64,000 bases of DNA. It comes from Clostridia bacterium. Its GTDB lineage: Bacteria; Bacillota; Clostridia; Oscillospirales; Acutalibacteraceae. Where the stretch lies: assembly GCA_017559305.1 (NCBI GenBank), contig JAFYSP010000011.1:1-64000 (forward strand), written 5' to 3'. This document shows, in pieces, positions 20,401 through 27,742 of this stretch. A program made the translations under genes and the position numbers. Each line of letters opens with the position of its first letter. Position 1 is the first letter of the stretch. Under the pieces are notes generated by a model. That model did no database searches. It had not been told where the DNA came from and saw only the letters and a program-made list of their open reading frames with translations.

Positions 20401-22463
20401 CGTACGAGAACGGAAAACTCTCTGTCTGGATTGATAATTCAACGGCATTCGTTGAGGATATAGACCTTGATAAACTCGGGGTTGAAATGATTCTTCCCGA
20501 ACTTTCATTCTACTCAACAGGTTGCGGCGTAAAGGTTTCTAACCTAGCTGTATTTGGTGGAGCTTCAACAGTGGCAACAGAGCCCACAACTCTTACCGAC
20601 GGTATAACCTTCAAGGGTGACACCAATAACAACTATACCTATGATTATATGTTGGACGGTGTTCTCACTCTCAACTCACAAAAAGCATATTTTGACAATG
20701 CAAACGTCATATATCTTTCCGGAATTTCAGCTCACTTTGAGGTAGATAGCAGTAATTACAATAAGGATAACTACAACTTTGGTTTCATTCTTGGCACAGG
20801 AAAGGTTTCGGGAACAACCAATCCTATCTACGCTGTCGTTTCTCAAAGAAATAAAACAGTAGAACTCTACCACGGCTCAAATAAGATTTATTCCACATCT
20901 ATAAAGGTTGAGCCGGAATTCGGAGATAACATTTTCTGGGATGATGACGATATTCCTGTCGAGGAGAATCAGGCGTTTACAAATCGCAAAGAGTTCGACC
21001 TTTCTGTCGAACTTACAAACACCAATGACCTTACGTTCTATATGGACGGGGAAGAACTTTATTCAGTAAATCTCGGCACATTGGGAGTAAGCACGTTTAA
21101 GTCTAAACCCGGATTTGTATCTGATGGCGTCGAGGTAAACGTATCTGACGTTTCGCTTTCGGGAATCGGAGCTTATAAAGCATACGATATCCAGAATGTT
21201 ACAAACAGCATAGTCCTTGAGAATAATAATTATGCTTATGTACAAAACGGCAGATATAACGTAACTGATAATAATGTAAATACCTTCAACAATATTATCT
21301 TTGGTGAAGATGAGTGCTATTATGCAGCAGCCACATTCTCATCAGTTCCCTCAAACGCAAATATCGGATTTACACTTGGTAAATATTATAACGACACAGT
21401 AAAATTATATGTTTCCACTGAAAATGGTGATATATATCTTTACGAAGGCGATACTTTGGTGGCTTCTGCAGGTACTGCCGTAACTGACAACTATAAAATT
21501 GTTGTCGGATATACAGGCAACGGTAGCTACTCTGTAAGAATTAACGGTAGAGCATATGACTTTACAGCTTCTGAATTGAGCAGTAAGGAATTTGCAATAC
21601 TCACCGAATCTGCAAACGGCACGGTTGTAAGTGACGTTGCTGCATGGGGTACACTTTCCGCTAACGTCTTGATTGATGATACTTATAACGGTAAAGTCAA
21701 TATTCTTTCAATGAATAAAGACAGCGGCGAAACAGTTCTTACCGTAAAACCTGATTCCGGTCACCAAATCGTTGCAGGTTCTCTCAAATTCACCGATGCA
21801 AATGGTGTTACAAGAAACATCATCGGCAGATACGATGATAACAATGCAAATGAGTTCGTTCTTTATGACGTCGGTACAAATGTCACGGTTACCGCATCGT
21901 TTGTTGATATGGCTCATACAAGCATTACTACTGCAACAATCGGTTCTTCACTTCACACCTTCCGGGATACTGTTTCTGATGTTGAAAGAATTGACGGCGT
22001 AAGATTCCTTACAAGACTTTATATGCCTATCAACGGCACAAATCCTCAGACAGGTGAGATAACCGTTAATTACAACGGCGAAACCTATACAGTAGTGGAT
22101 TACGGTGCATTAATGATTCCTACAAATTATATGGAAAATCACGGAATAGCATATAGTGATTTAAGTTTTGAAAATAAGGAACTTCTTACAGCAGAAAGCC
22201 TTTCAGCAAAGCAGGGAGCAATCTACTATTCTTCTGAAGATTACCTCGATTTCACAATAGTAATTACTATTCCCAAGACAAATAAGACAGGAACTGATAG
22301 AGACGCACATTATAATAGGTATTATGCTCGTAAATATGTAATCCGCAGTTATGTTGAACTTTGTCCTGTCGGAGCAGATGCTTCAGAAACAATTGTTATT
22401 TATGGTGATTCATTTATCGACAGCATTAATAATGTTGTTGAAAGAATCGAAAGCGAGGGTTAA
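14433..22463 (+). CDS. Giant secreted GH13 alpha-amylase-family protein with multi-module tail
   Basis: 2676 residues; start at 14433 after AAAGGGG. Signal peptide is about residues 1-38 (LALTMVVGVVFSV core, cut near ADAA). Then come an N-terminal CBM34-like beta domain (about 45-150) and a GH13 catalytic barrel (about 185-600). Regions I-IV are visible: QDIAVYHTA, GFRFDCGG with nucleophile D395, VVLSESSG with acid/base E435, and NTHDNQ with D499. From about 660 to 2410 lie roughly nine lectin/LamG-like beta-sandwich modules of about 160-200 residues. An EF-hand-like DTNEDGTISD loop lies near 1446. A distinct C-terminal domain occupies the last 250 residues. No LPxTG, SLH or membrane anchor is seen. 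It probably cleaves alpha-glucans outside the cell; specificity (amylase, pullulanase or other) cannot be assigned. Confidence 0.85.
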   Translation: MKLSKFSKQIFSMVLALTMVVGVVFSVDFLPELKADAATTTDAVTDLYHDSASYFISNIQPKVGETVTIRMRAVKGNLSSARLYYYNLDTNSSSYVTMSKSSTQYDRSGYYEYWEATLTIPNASGIRYWFRATNKSGSYNQNKNYFLVQYADAVYNRIRSSAEYDMGWLISTKVQTPDWAKGSTWYSFVPDEFFNGDPSNDDYESDGNLDISWNNKIDENLNNRYGGDFQGVMDKIAYIKSLGVNGICFNPVNSANQSVGYGSSNFNQIESTFGNAQTYKNFINFMHDNGLRIMQDIAVYHTANDSIIVNSSNRWPTLGSGLSNGNATNVDSPYYSVIVDHVLSNNGISTPRWGGSIINHKDPMTQALLWSTEEGALVRYSNDALGYGVDGFRFDCGGWINGHDENGKVIGTTAIMQEIRAAIKAVNPESVVLSESSGSGQLNAGAYDAEWNLNFLNYTTDIYKGKSTLRSLRSLMTSKYLAFARQTLLCSHLQLNTHDNQGKHFNENNKNTLTALKLIQMTNVGAPSVYFGEETNYTDGTNYGFTYFNWDERTWNYDVMNFTKALLELRNEYSAVRTGAILEYMSEGEYWYYGRFDENGAVLTVANNTSTATTTTISAYKMGVATGETLTDWFTGKTYTVDSSGNVTVDVPAGGTIYVTGNKRSSYTSGFEATDITNDTTDNGKNVGFTVGGSDVTATYKANGTVSVAGNSSAVVKDAIIGKNFTMSGDITFTAAENSTAQANQLGISIGETVIEGKTYKVGAVLRPYISSGAQYILCLTASYNDSDSKWIGVTSGPTINKGASNTVNLKLELNNNVLKAYINGTYKAEMDISAYNIEIKPEFFSRCISDAIAFELSNVSLTGDVSTRNTAVSSTNGTVTDTRYNGVITSTADSLMFFNKPAFGAYSYGAYVDSTNGSAAVMIRDTLASDSAYYAAVLNKETLTVYLRSKAGAVPTVVTTKTASNATYIKVERDENNIFRTYLGSGTDASVNYVAVDGSAVSLGLNDSSYVGYSVLNGTASVRSIGKITAGNNVYSDDFSGTVVKPLLEGTLDSSATLGGGKLTLKPGHIFTARTPSDDWTFKTKFGFTSTTENDFAGLVNYQDADTYLFVGRKVIDGKTKLVFGKNSGGNIINFAIVDDPNPTADITIQLQRISTMYTVVYTYDETKWYSLGGKVFFNMSDENPGIMVTGATDCAFDFVSFGNAVNDGGTYNTPHTPDLNSFEVTQDKFSGTYDLKPLAGTWTNFYNGAPVPEGFLQTDAGTNAILAVTTAKYEDFRVDVTLKLEGASWAGVNFGRKNPEQIGGGYFVKYTNDGKVVLEKDGTIIKSYTLTDEVVDNGHLRVLVESIDGNVYVSVGQNAKPVIELLDFEYVSGYIALCTDGVARFNNQNILHMSAQMYKPDTAVQYSDAGVQISKGTTYYKVTVTEAGISTSYTETQYVKKFGDTNEDGTISDVEKEAAKADFNSKLREANEEFASKRIFASIRGVASTDFVISTHLSFVRKYTSTQVDTDENGNAVNKDLPNYYADMVQQAGLLLGTAAGKTELNSDGIYVKYTSEGKLYLQRNGENLATPYTVEGSPLSIDLMVVKKSGTYYVYVEGGKTPVFTYTEAISNGGAFTFLANNVVAVFDCIQIHDLDPVEDYKETSAYVDWMTDANHANKGGYFFDDFSDTSLYDDDWLVHHGDVWEVKDGALATTEEVVNSKWETGVAYNKGVYSDFILNWKMKYVSGEENWTNGWVSVGFRRVSPTSYHNANGTYLLLYPNGGISRLTVNLTDEDRAYNTENEKSYLKVNTKDQWQNFTLVVQGSSVRLYNEGKLVYHGYDNLYREGYIVFKSCADMVEYDDIEIIPLSTKSAPVVDDTDIADDLEVVANYTDYTSKYQQNKTITVGSYQPITFPNFAAPNDKYNLSATLSKVTSTAGYLETKVGIVKYNNEQYDLVIRMDPFKSSAGLNPEATLCLKSSNTTVTLDSWYIPELTTNKTSYDLDFAYENGKLSVWIDNSTAFVEDIDLDKLGVEMILPELSFYSTGCGVKVSNLAVFGGASTVATEPTTLTDGITFKGDTNNNYTYDYMLDGVLTLNSQKAYFDNANVIYLSGISAHFEVDSSNYNKDNYNFGFILGTGKVSGTTNPIYAVVSQRNKTVELYHGSNKIYSTSIKVEPEFGDNIFWDDDDIPVEENQAFTNRKEFDLSVELTNTNDLTFYMDGEELYSVNLGTLGVSTFKSKPGFVSDGVEVNVSDVSLSGIGAYKAYDIQNVTNSIVLENNNYAYVQNGRYNVTDNNVNTFNNIIFGEDECYYAAATFSSVPSNANIGFTLGKYYNDTVKLYVSTENGDIYLYEGDTLVASAGTAVTDNYKIVVGYTGNGSYSVRINGRAYDFTASELSSKEFAILTESANGTVVSDVAAWGTLSANVLIDDTYNGKVNILSMNKDSGETVLTVKPDSGHQIVAGSLKFTDANGVTRNIIGRYDDNNANEFVLYDVGTNVTVTASFVDMAHTSITTATIGSSLHTFRDTVSDVERIDGVRFLTRLYMPINGTNPQTGEITVNYNGETYTVVDYGALMIPTNYMENHGIAYSDLSFENKELLTAESLSAKQGAIYYSSEDYLDFTIVITIPKTNKTGTDRDAHYNRYYARKYVIRSYVELCPVGADASETIVIYGDSFIDSINNVVERIESEG

Positions 22464-22467
22464 TTAA

Positions 22468-22611
22468 ATGAAAAAGCAATATACAAACCCACAAATTGAG
22501 TTGATTTGTTATCGAACAGATCGAGCAATAGCAAATGACAACTATTTTAGTGACCCTTGGGGATTCGAAGAAGATTTAACAAATCTGGATGAATCTGAAG
22601 AAAATGAATAA
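22468..22611 (+). CDS. 47-residue hypothetical peptide
   Basis: A short gene four bases after the giant GH13 stop: ATG at 22468, TAA at 22609. The peptide begins MKKQYTNPQIELICYRTD, has an aromatic/Pro middle (NYFSDPWGF) and an acidic tail (DESEENE). The AAGCGAGGG just upstream, overlapping the previous stop region, could serve as ribosome site. It lies before the terminator and so belongs to the GH13 transcript. Short proteins with an MKKxYxxPxIE start are often seen in Firmicutes and Bacteroidetes, and their function is not known to me. It has one Cys, no leader GG and no transmembrane segment. Confidence 0.6.
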   Translation: MKKQYTNPQIELICYRTDRAIANDNYFSDPWGFEEDLTNLDESEENE

Positions 22612-22620
22612 CATATAATG

Positions 22621-22656
22621 AAACGCCCACAAGTGATTGTGGGCGTTTTGTTTTGG
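22621..22656 (+). terminator. Terminator after the GH13/small-peptide transcript
   Basis: AAACGCCCAC (22621-22630) pairs with GTGGGCGTTT (22639-22648), followed by TGTTTTGG. Confidence 0.9.
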
Positions 22657-22691
22657 CAAATTTGATTAAAATTCGCCTCCAAAAAGAGAAA

Positions 22692-22747
22692 ATATATGAA
22701 TATATGACAATATTGTAATTGAATTTTCGTCATTTTTCATATATAAT
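22692..22747 (+). promoter_or_regulatory. Promoter with overlapping inverted repeat ahead of the uptake island
   Basis: TTGAAT (22719-22724) and TATAAT (22742-22747) are 17 bp apart. A long imperfect inverted repeat (22692-22708 against 22729-22744, GTCAT...TCATATAT arms) straddles the -35 and spacer. The rest of the 434-nt gene-free stretch (22612-23045) is AT-rich leader. A second weaker promoter-like pair (TTAAAA 22944-22949, TATAAT 22967-22972) lies closer to the gene, and ACGGAGGT at 23033-23040 is its ribosome site. I saw no riboswitch that I recognise. Confidence 0.45.
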
Positions 22748-23045
22748 TATAAATGGTTAATTACGCTTATTTAACGGAAAAGGTTTTTATTTGCCCAAAA
22801 ATTTGATTATGTATTGTTGAGTGGTATGTATAACTGCATTTTGATGCTAATAGGTTTTTGTGGTATTGTGGTAATTGTAAAAAAATTGTTAAATATTTTT
22901 GCTATTTTACCCAAAAAGATATTGAATTTTTGTTGAATTAGTGTTAAAATTAATGTTATGATTGGTTATAATGTAAAATTGTGCTTATTTTATGTTTATA
23001 CCACTTAGATCGTCGCATTTATTCCTGAGCTAACGGAGGTTGCAA

Positions 23046-25907
23046 ATGTATATTCTAAAGAAAACAATAAAAGCGTTAACGGCGCTGACACTTGCGGTTG
23101 TAGTGGCAACTGCAGGTCTTTTGTCATGTTTAGCTGCTGACGGAAAACCCATTGGTACTCTCGATTCGTTTGAGTACATTCCTAACTCTAGTTATAATGA
23201 GTACATAGAGGAAAATGCGGGTATTCTTAATGCGGATGTTGAGTTTGAATTTTCCACTGTCGATTATGATAAGGAAAATTCCAAAAAGACATCGGTTAAA
23301 AAGATATTGAAGTATGATACCGCTTACGTTAAGGAAAACGGTAAGGCTTTCTGGAATTTCACAGTTCCGAAAACCGCTGCCTACAATATCGAGATTGAAT
23401 ACTATGCAGTACCCGGCAAAACAACCCCGATTAAATTTGCTCTTGGTATTGATGGTGAATATCCCTTCAGTTCGGTTGAGTCAATAAGTCTTAACAGAAT
23501 CTGGAAAGATGATGACGAAATAATCAAAGATACTCAGGGTAATGAGATTAAGCCTTCCGCAAGTGAAGTTAAAGCTTGGCAAAAGGTTAAACTCACCGAT
23601 ACAAGCGGTTTCTCTCAAGAAGCATACAAATTCTACCTCACAGAAGGTGAGCACACACTTTCTGTAGAATCCATACAAAATGACCTTGTAATTAAGAAGA
23701 TAAGATTTGTCATTCCCGAAAGCACACCCACTTACCAAGAAGTGCTTAAGGAATGGGAATCTCTCGGTTATAAAGACGCTCCTACTGCTTTGGAACCAAT
23801 TCAGGCAGAGAATATGCTTTATAAGTCTGATAAGAGCATCACAGTTGTTAATGACCGTGCTTCTCCTATGACTTATCCGAGTGATAGCTTTAATATCGTA
23901 TATAACTGTACCGGTAACGGTTGGGCAAGATCCGGCCAGTGGATCGAGTGGGAAGTAGACGTTCCCACAGCAGGACTTTATACAATGGTTCTTCGCTTCA
24001 AGCAATCAGGCAAGGTTAACGATATTTCCTCCCGTGCAATTTATATTGATGGTGAAATTCCTTTCGTAGAAGCACAAAATATTGCTTTCAATTACGCAAG
24101 TGGTTGGCAGGTTGCCGCACTTGAAACCGAGTATGGTACTCCTTATAAGTTCTATCTCAGTGAAGGCAAACACACTATCAGAATGGAAGTAAGCCTTGGT
24201 GATTACAGCGCAATTCTTTACGATGTAAACCAGGTTCTCGGCGAACTTAATAATATTTACAGAAAATTCCTCATGATCACCGGTTCATCTCCTGACGTTG
24301 ACCGTGACTATGAATTCGACATTCTAATTCCTGATGTTCTTGAGGAAATGAAAGCGGTTTCTAAAAAACTCAAGGATATTGAGGTAAGAGTTGAAGAAAT
24401 CACTCAGGGTGGCGGTCAGTCCACTGCGGTATTTACCCGTCTTTACAAACAGCTTGATGCTATGTACGAAGACCACGTTACTATCGCAAAGAGATTTGCC
24501 AACTTCAAATCCAATATCACAGCACTCGGTACTTGGATTAACGACGGTCGTTCACAGCCCCTTACCATTGACTATATCCAATTTTCAAATGTCGAAACCA
24601 AATTGCCTAAAGCAGAGAAGAACTTCTTCCAGGTTTTAGGATACTATATTAAACAGTTCTTTAACTCCTTCGTTATGGATTATTCCATCGTTGGTAACAT
24701 AGGCAACACCGCTGATAAAGAAATCACCGTCTGGATCGCAACAGGTCGTGATCAGGCTGATATCATTCGTCAGATGGCAAACGATACCTTTACTCCCAAT
24801 TATGGAATTTCCGCTAATATTCAGCTCGTTAATGCCGGCGCATTGCTTCCTGCAACACTTGCAGGAATCGGTCCTGACGTATATCTCGGAATGGACGAAA
24901 CATCTCCTGTAAACTATGCACTCCGCGGAGCTGTTGCTGATCTTTCAAAACTTGATGGAATTGATGAAGTATTAGACAGATTCTATGAATCTTCAGTTCT
25001 TCCTTTCAGACTTGATGGCGGCGTATACGCTATCCCTGAAACCATTTCATATCCTATGCTCTTCTACCGTAAGGATATCTTGACAGACCTCGGTATCGTA
25101 GAAGACGACCTTAAAACTTGGGATAGTTTGCTTCAAAAGGTTCTTCCTGAACTTGATATGAACTACTTCGAGTTCGGCTTGCTTCCTAACGTCAAGAGTT
25201 ATGCAATGTTCCTTTATCAGAACGGCGGTCAGTTCTATACAAACGATAACACCGCTTCAGCACTTGATTCTCAGGTAGCACTCACTGCATTCCAGCAGCT
25301 TACAACACTTTATGCTGACTACGGTCTCAACATTGCGTTCGACTTCTCAAACCGTTTCCGTTCAGGCGAAATGCCTTTGGCAATCGTTGAATTCACATCA
25401 TATAACCAGATGTCTATTTTCGCTCCCGAAATTGATGGACTTTGGAGCATGATGCCGGTTCCCGGAATTGTTGATGAGGATGGCAATATTCAGCATCAGT
25501 CAGTTTGCACCGTTACAGGTACAGTTATTCTCGCAAGAACTGATGATATCAATTCTGCTTGGGAATTTGTAAAATGGTGGTCAAGCGCTGAAACCCAGTC
25601 AAGATACGGTACGGACCTTGAAACCGTTATGGGTACAGGTGCTCGTTACGCAAGTGCTAACGTTGAAGCAATGGAAACAGTTCAGTGGGACAAAACCGTT
25701 GCAACAGCGCTCAAATCACAGCTCGCAACAGTTGTAAGTATGCCTCAGATTGCAGGTAGCTACTTTACAACAAGACACTTTGACTTCGCATTCAGAGATG
25801 TTTACTATCAAGGTGTAAATGCTCGTGAGGCTCTCGCAGATGCAAGTGAAGACATTACAAATGAAATTCACGAAAAACGCGCAGAGTTTTATGGCGAAAA
25901 ATATTAA
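23046..25907 (+). CDS. Extracellular solute-binding protein fused to carbohydrate-binding-like modules
   Basis: 953 residues, about twice a normal CUT1 binding protein. Start at 23046 (MYILKKTIKAL) after GGAGGT. The N-terminal membrane-targeting segment ends LLSCLAAD; C28 fits a lipobox, otherwise signal peptidase I would cut at AAD. Two CBM6/35-like beta-sandwich modules follow (about 35-230 and 250-400; both contain the pair 'YKFYL-EGEHT/GKHT'), then a helical linker (about 400-545). A family-1 sugar-binding domain occupies about 555-950 (KEITVWIATGRDQADIIRQM, GPDVYLGMD, PETISYPMLFYRKDIL, FVKWWSSAETQSRYG). It would capture oligosaccharide for the adjacent permeases; the CBM-like modules may hold polymer near the cell. 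Confidence 0.82.
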   Translation: MYILKKTIKALTALTLAVVVATAGLLSCLAADGKPIGTLDSFEYIPNSSYNEYIEENAGILNADVEFEFSTVDYDKENSKKTSVKKILKYDTAYVKENGKAFWNFTVPKTAAYNIEIEYYAVPGKTTPIKFALGIDGEYPFSSVESISLNRIWKDDDEIIKDTQGNEIKPSASEVKAWQKVKLTDTSGFSQEAYKFYLTEGEHTLSVESIQNDLVIKKIRFVIPESTPTYQEVLKEWESLGYKDAPTALEPIQAENMLYKSDKSITVVNDRASPMTYPSDSFNIVYNCTGNGWARSGQWIEWEVDVPTAGLYTMVLRFKQSGKVNDISSRAIYIDGEIPFVEAQNIAFNYASGWQVAALETEYGTPYKFYLSEGKHTIRMEVSLGDYSAILYDVNQVLGELNNIYRKFLMITGSSPDVDRDYEFDILIPDVLEEMKAVSKKLKDIEVRVEEITQGGGQSTAVFTRLYKQLDAMYEDHVTIAKRFANFKSNITALGTWINDGRSQPLTIDYIQFSNVETKLPKAEKNFFQVLGYYIKQFFNSFVMDYSIVGNIGNTADKEITVWIATGRDQADIIRQMANDTFTPNYGISANIQLVNAGALLPATLAGIGPDVYLGMDETSPVNYALRGAVADLSKLDGIDEVLDRFYESSVLPFRLDGGVYAIPETISYPMLFYRKDILTDLGIVEDDLKTWDSLLQKVLPELDMNYFEFGLLPNVKSYAMFLYQNGGQFYTNDNTASALDSQVALTAFQQLTTLYADYGLNIAFDFSNRFRSGEMPLAIVEFTSYNQMSIFAPEIDGLWSMMPVPGIVDEDGNIQHQSVCTVTGTVILARTDDINSAWEFVKWWSSAETQSRYGTDLETVMGTGARYASANVEAMETVQWDKTVATALKSQLATVVSMPQIAGSYFTTRHFDFAFRDVYYQGVNAREALADASEDITNEIHEKRAEFYGEKY

Positions 25908-25925
25908 GAAGGAGGGTACAATTTA

Positions 25926-26855
25926 ATGGATGGCGTTCAAATTAACAAACCGCTTAAGAAAAAGCGTTATGTCTTAAAAGAAATGTGGCAATCAAGAGAA
26001 GACTATCTCTTTATGCTTCCTTTCCTTGTACTCTTCTGCATATTCACCGTTTTACCGGTTGTTGTTTCAATCTTTTTAAGTTTTACATACTTTAACGTTC
26101 TCGAACCCCCTACATTCAACGGACTTCAGAACTATTTCAAATTGTTCCTCAATGACGATTTGTTTATGAAAGCCTTGTCAACCACACTTATCATAGCGTT
26201 GGTTACAGGTCCTATCGGATACGTACTTTCATTGGGACTCGGTTGGCTCGTTAGTGAATTCGGAACAAAGACAAGAGCCTTCTTAACACTTTTGTTCTAC
26301 GCTCCTTCACTTTCGGGTGGTCTTGCATCTGTTTGGATGATTATCTTCTCAGGTGACCAGTACGGACTTCTCAACGGTGTCCTCATGGACTTAAACCTTA
26401 TTTACGAACCGATACAGTGGCTTACAGATGAAACCTATATGATGGGCGTTTGTATCATCGTTATCGTATGGGGAAGTTTGGGTACCAGCTTCTTGTCATT
26501 CGTTGCAGGTTTCCAGGGCCTTGATAAAAAACTCTTTGAGGCAGCAGCGGTTGACGGTATCAAAAACCGTTTCCAAGAGCTTTGGTACATAACCCTTCCT
26601 TCAATGAAACCCCAGATGATGTTCGGTGCGGTTATGTCTATTACTAACTCATTCGGTGTCGGTGCAGTTATCAGCCAGATATTCGGTTTCCCAAGTACAG
26701 GTTATGCACTTTACACCCTCGTTCACGAACTTGAAGACTATGGTTCAGTTCGTTTCGAAATGGGTTACGCTTCTGCGATTGCAACACTCTTGTTCCTCAT
26801 TATGATCTTCTCGAACAAGGCAGTCCAGAAACTCTTAGCAAAGGTAGGGCAGTAG
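25926..26855 (+). CDS. Sugar ABC transporter permease (LplB/UgpA type)
   Basis: 309-residue inner-membrane permease of the CUT1 sugar-import family with about six transmembrane helices, the first in FMLPFLVLFCIFTVLPVVVSI. The cytoplasmic EAA loop that contacts the ATPase is LFEAAAVDGIKNRFQELWYITLPSMKP (about residues 200-226, quoted in two parts of the same loop). RBS is AAGGAGGG, 19 bp after the binding-protein gene. It pairs with the next gene, which starts 1 bp after its stop. No ATP-binding subunit is encoded nearby. Confidence 0.92.
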   Translation: MDGVQINKPLKKKRYVLKEMWQSREDYLFMLPFLVLFCIFTVLPVVVSIFLSFTYFNVLEPPTFNGLQNYFKLFLNDDLFMKALSTTLIIALVTGPIGYVLSLGLGWLVSEFGTKTRAFLTLLFYAPSLSGGLASVWMIIFSGDQYGLLNGVLMDLNLIYEPIQWLTDETYMMGVCIIVIVWGSLGTSFLSFVAGFQGLDKKLFEAAAVDGIKNRFQELWYITLPSMKPQMMFGAVMSITNSFGVGAVISQIFGFPSTGYALYTLVHELEDYGSVRFEMGYASAIATLLFLIMIFSNKAVQKLLAKVGQ

Positions 26856-26856
26856 A

Positions 26857-27732
26857 ATGGCTAAAAGAGTAAAACGTGTTAAAGAAACAAAAAGAGTCAG
26901 CCGTTCTACAGGCGGTACTTTCTTGCTCTTCTTTATCCTTATCTTTTTTGCAGTACTTATGGCATTGCCTATGGTACTCGCTATCAGTAACTCACTCAAA
27001 CCTTTGAGTGAATTGTGGGAATTCCCCCCGAAACTTTTCCCAAGGAGTCCAACATTAAAGAACTTTGCAGATATGTTCAATATAATGAGTGACTCTTTGA
27101 TTCCTTTCGCAAGATATATCTTTAATACCTTGTTTATTACAGGAGTCGGCACTGCCGGTAACATTATTCTTTCTTCAATGTGCGCATTCCCCCTTGCAAA
27201 GAAGAAATTCCCCGGCAAAGATGCAATCTTTTCAATCATCGTTACGTCTCTTATGTTTAACGGAACAGTTACCGCTATTCCAAACTACATAGTTATGTCT
27301 ACACTTGGTTGGATTGATACTTATTGGTCAATTATAGTTCCTGCTTTCGCAAGCACATTGGGACTTTACCTTATGAAGCAGTTTATGGAACAATCAGTTC
27401 CTTCCACACTTCTTGAAGCCGCAAGAATTGACGGCGCAAGTCAGTGGCTCATCTTCTGGAAGATTGTTATGCCTTGCGTTAAGCCCGCTTGGCTTACACA
27501 GTTGCTTCTCTCGGTTCAGGCCCTTTGGAACTTGGGCTCCTCCACCTTCATTTTCAGTGATGAAAAGAAAACTCTTGCTTATGCGCTCGGTCAGATCGTA
27601 TCCGGTGGTGTAGCAAGAGCGGGTGTTGGCGCTGCCGTTTCAGTATTTATGATGGTTGTTCCGATATCAATCTTTGCTTTCTCACAGAGCAATATCGTTG
27701 ATACCATGTCAACCTCAGGTATGAAGGATTAA
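26857..27732 (+). CDS. Sugar ABC transporter permease (AraQ/YtcP type)
   Basis: 291-residue partner permease, with a basic N terminus (MAKRVKRVKETKRVSRS), six predicted membrane spans and the EAA motif LLEAARIDGASQWLIFWKIV near residue 185. It starts 1 bp after the upstream stop and so is translationally coupled. The two proteins form the heterodimeric channel of the first CUT1 importer in this island, presumably served by the 23046 binding protein. Confidence 0.92.
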   Translation: MAKRVKRVKETKRVSRSTGGTFLLFFILIFFAVLMALPMVLAISNSLKPLSELWEFPPKLFPRSPTLKNFADMFNIMSDSLIPFARYIFNTLFITGVGTAGNIILSSMCAFPLAKKKFPGKDAIFSIIVTSLMFNGTVTAIPNYIVMSTLGWIDTYWSIIVPAFASTLGLYLMKQFMEQSVPSTLLEAARIDGASQWLIFWKIVMPCVKPAWLTQLLLSVQALWNLGSSTFIFSDEKKTLAYALGQIVSGGVARAGVGAAVSVFMMVVPISIFAFSQSNIVDTMSTSGMKD

Positions 27733-27742
27733 GGAGGTCAGT

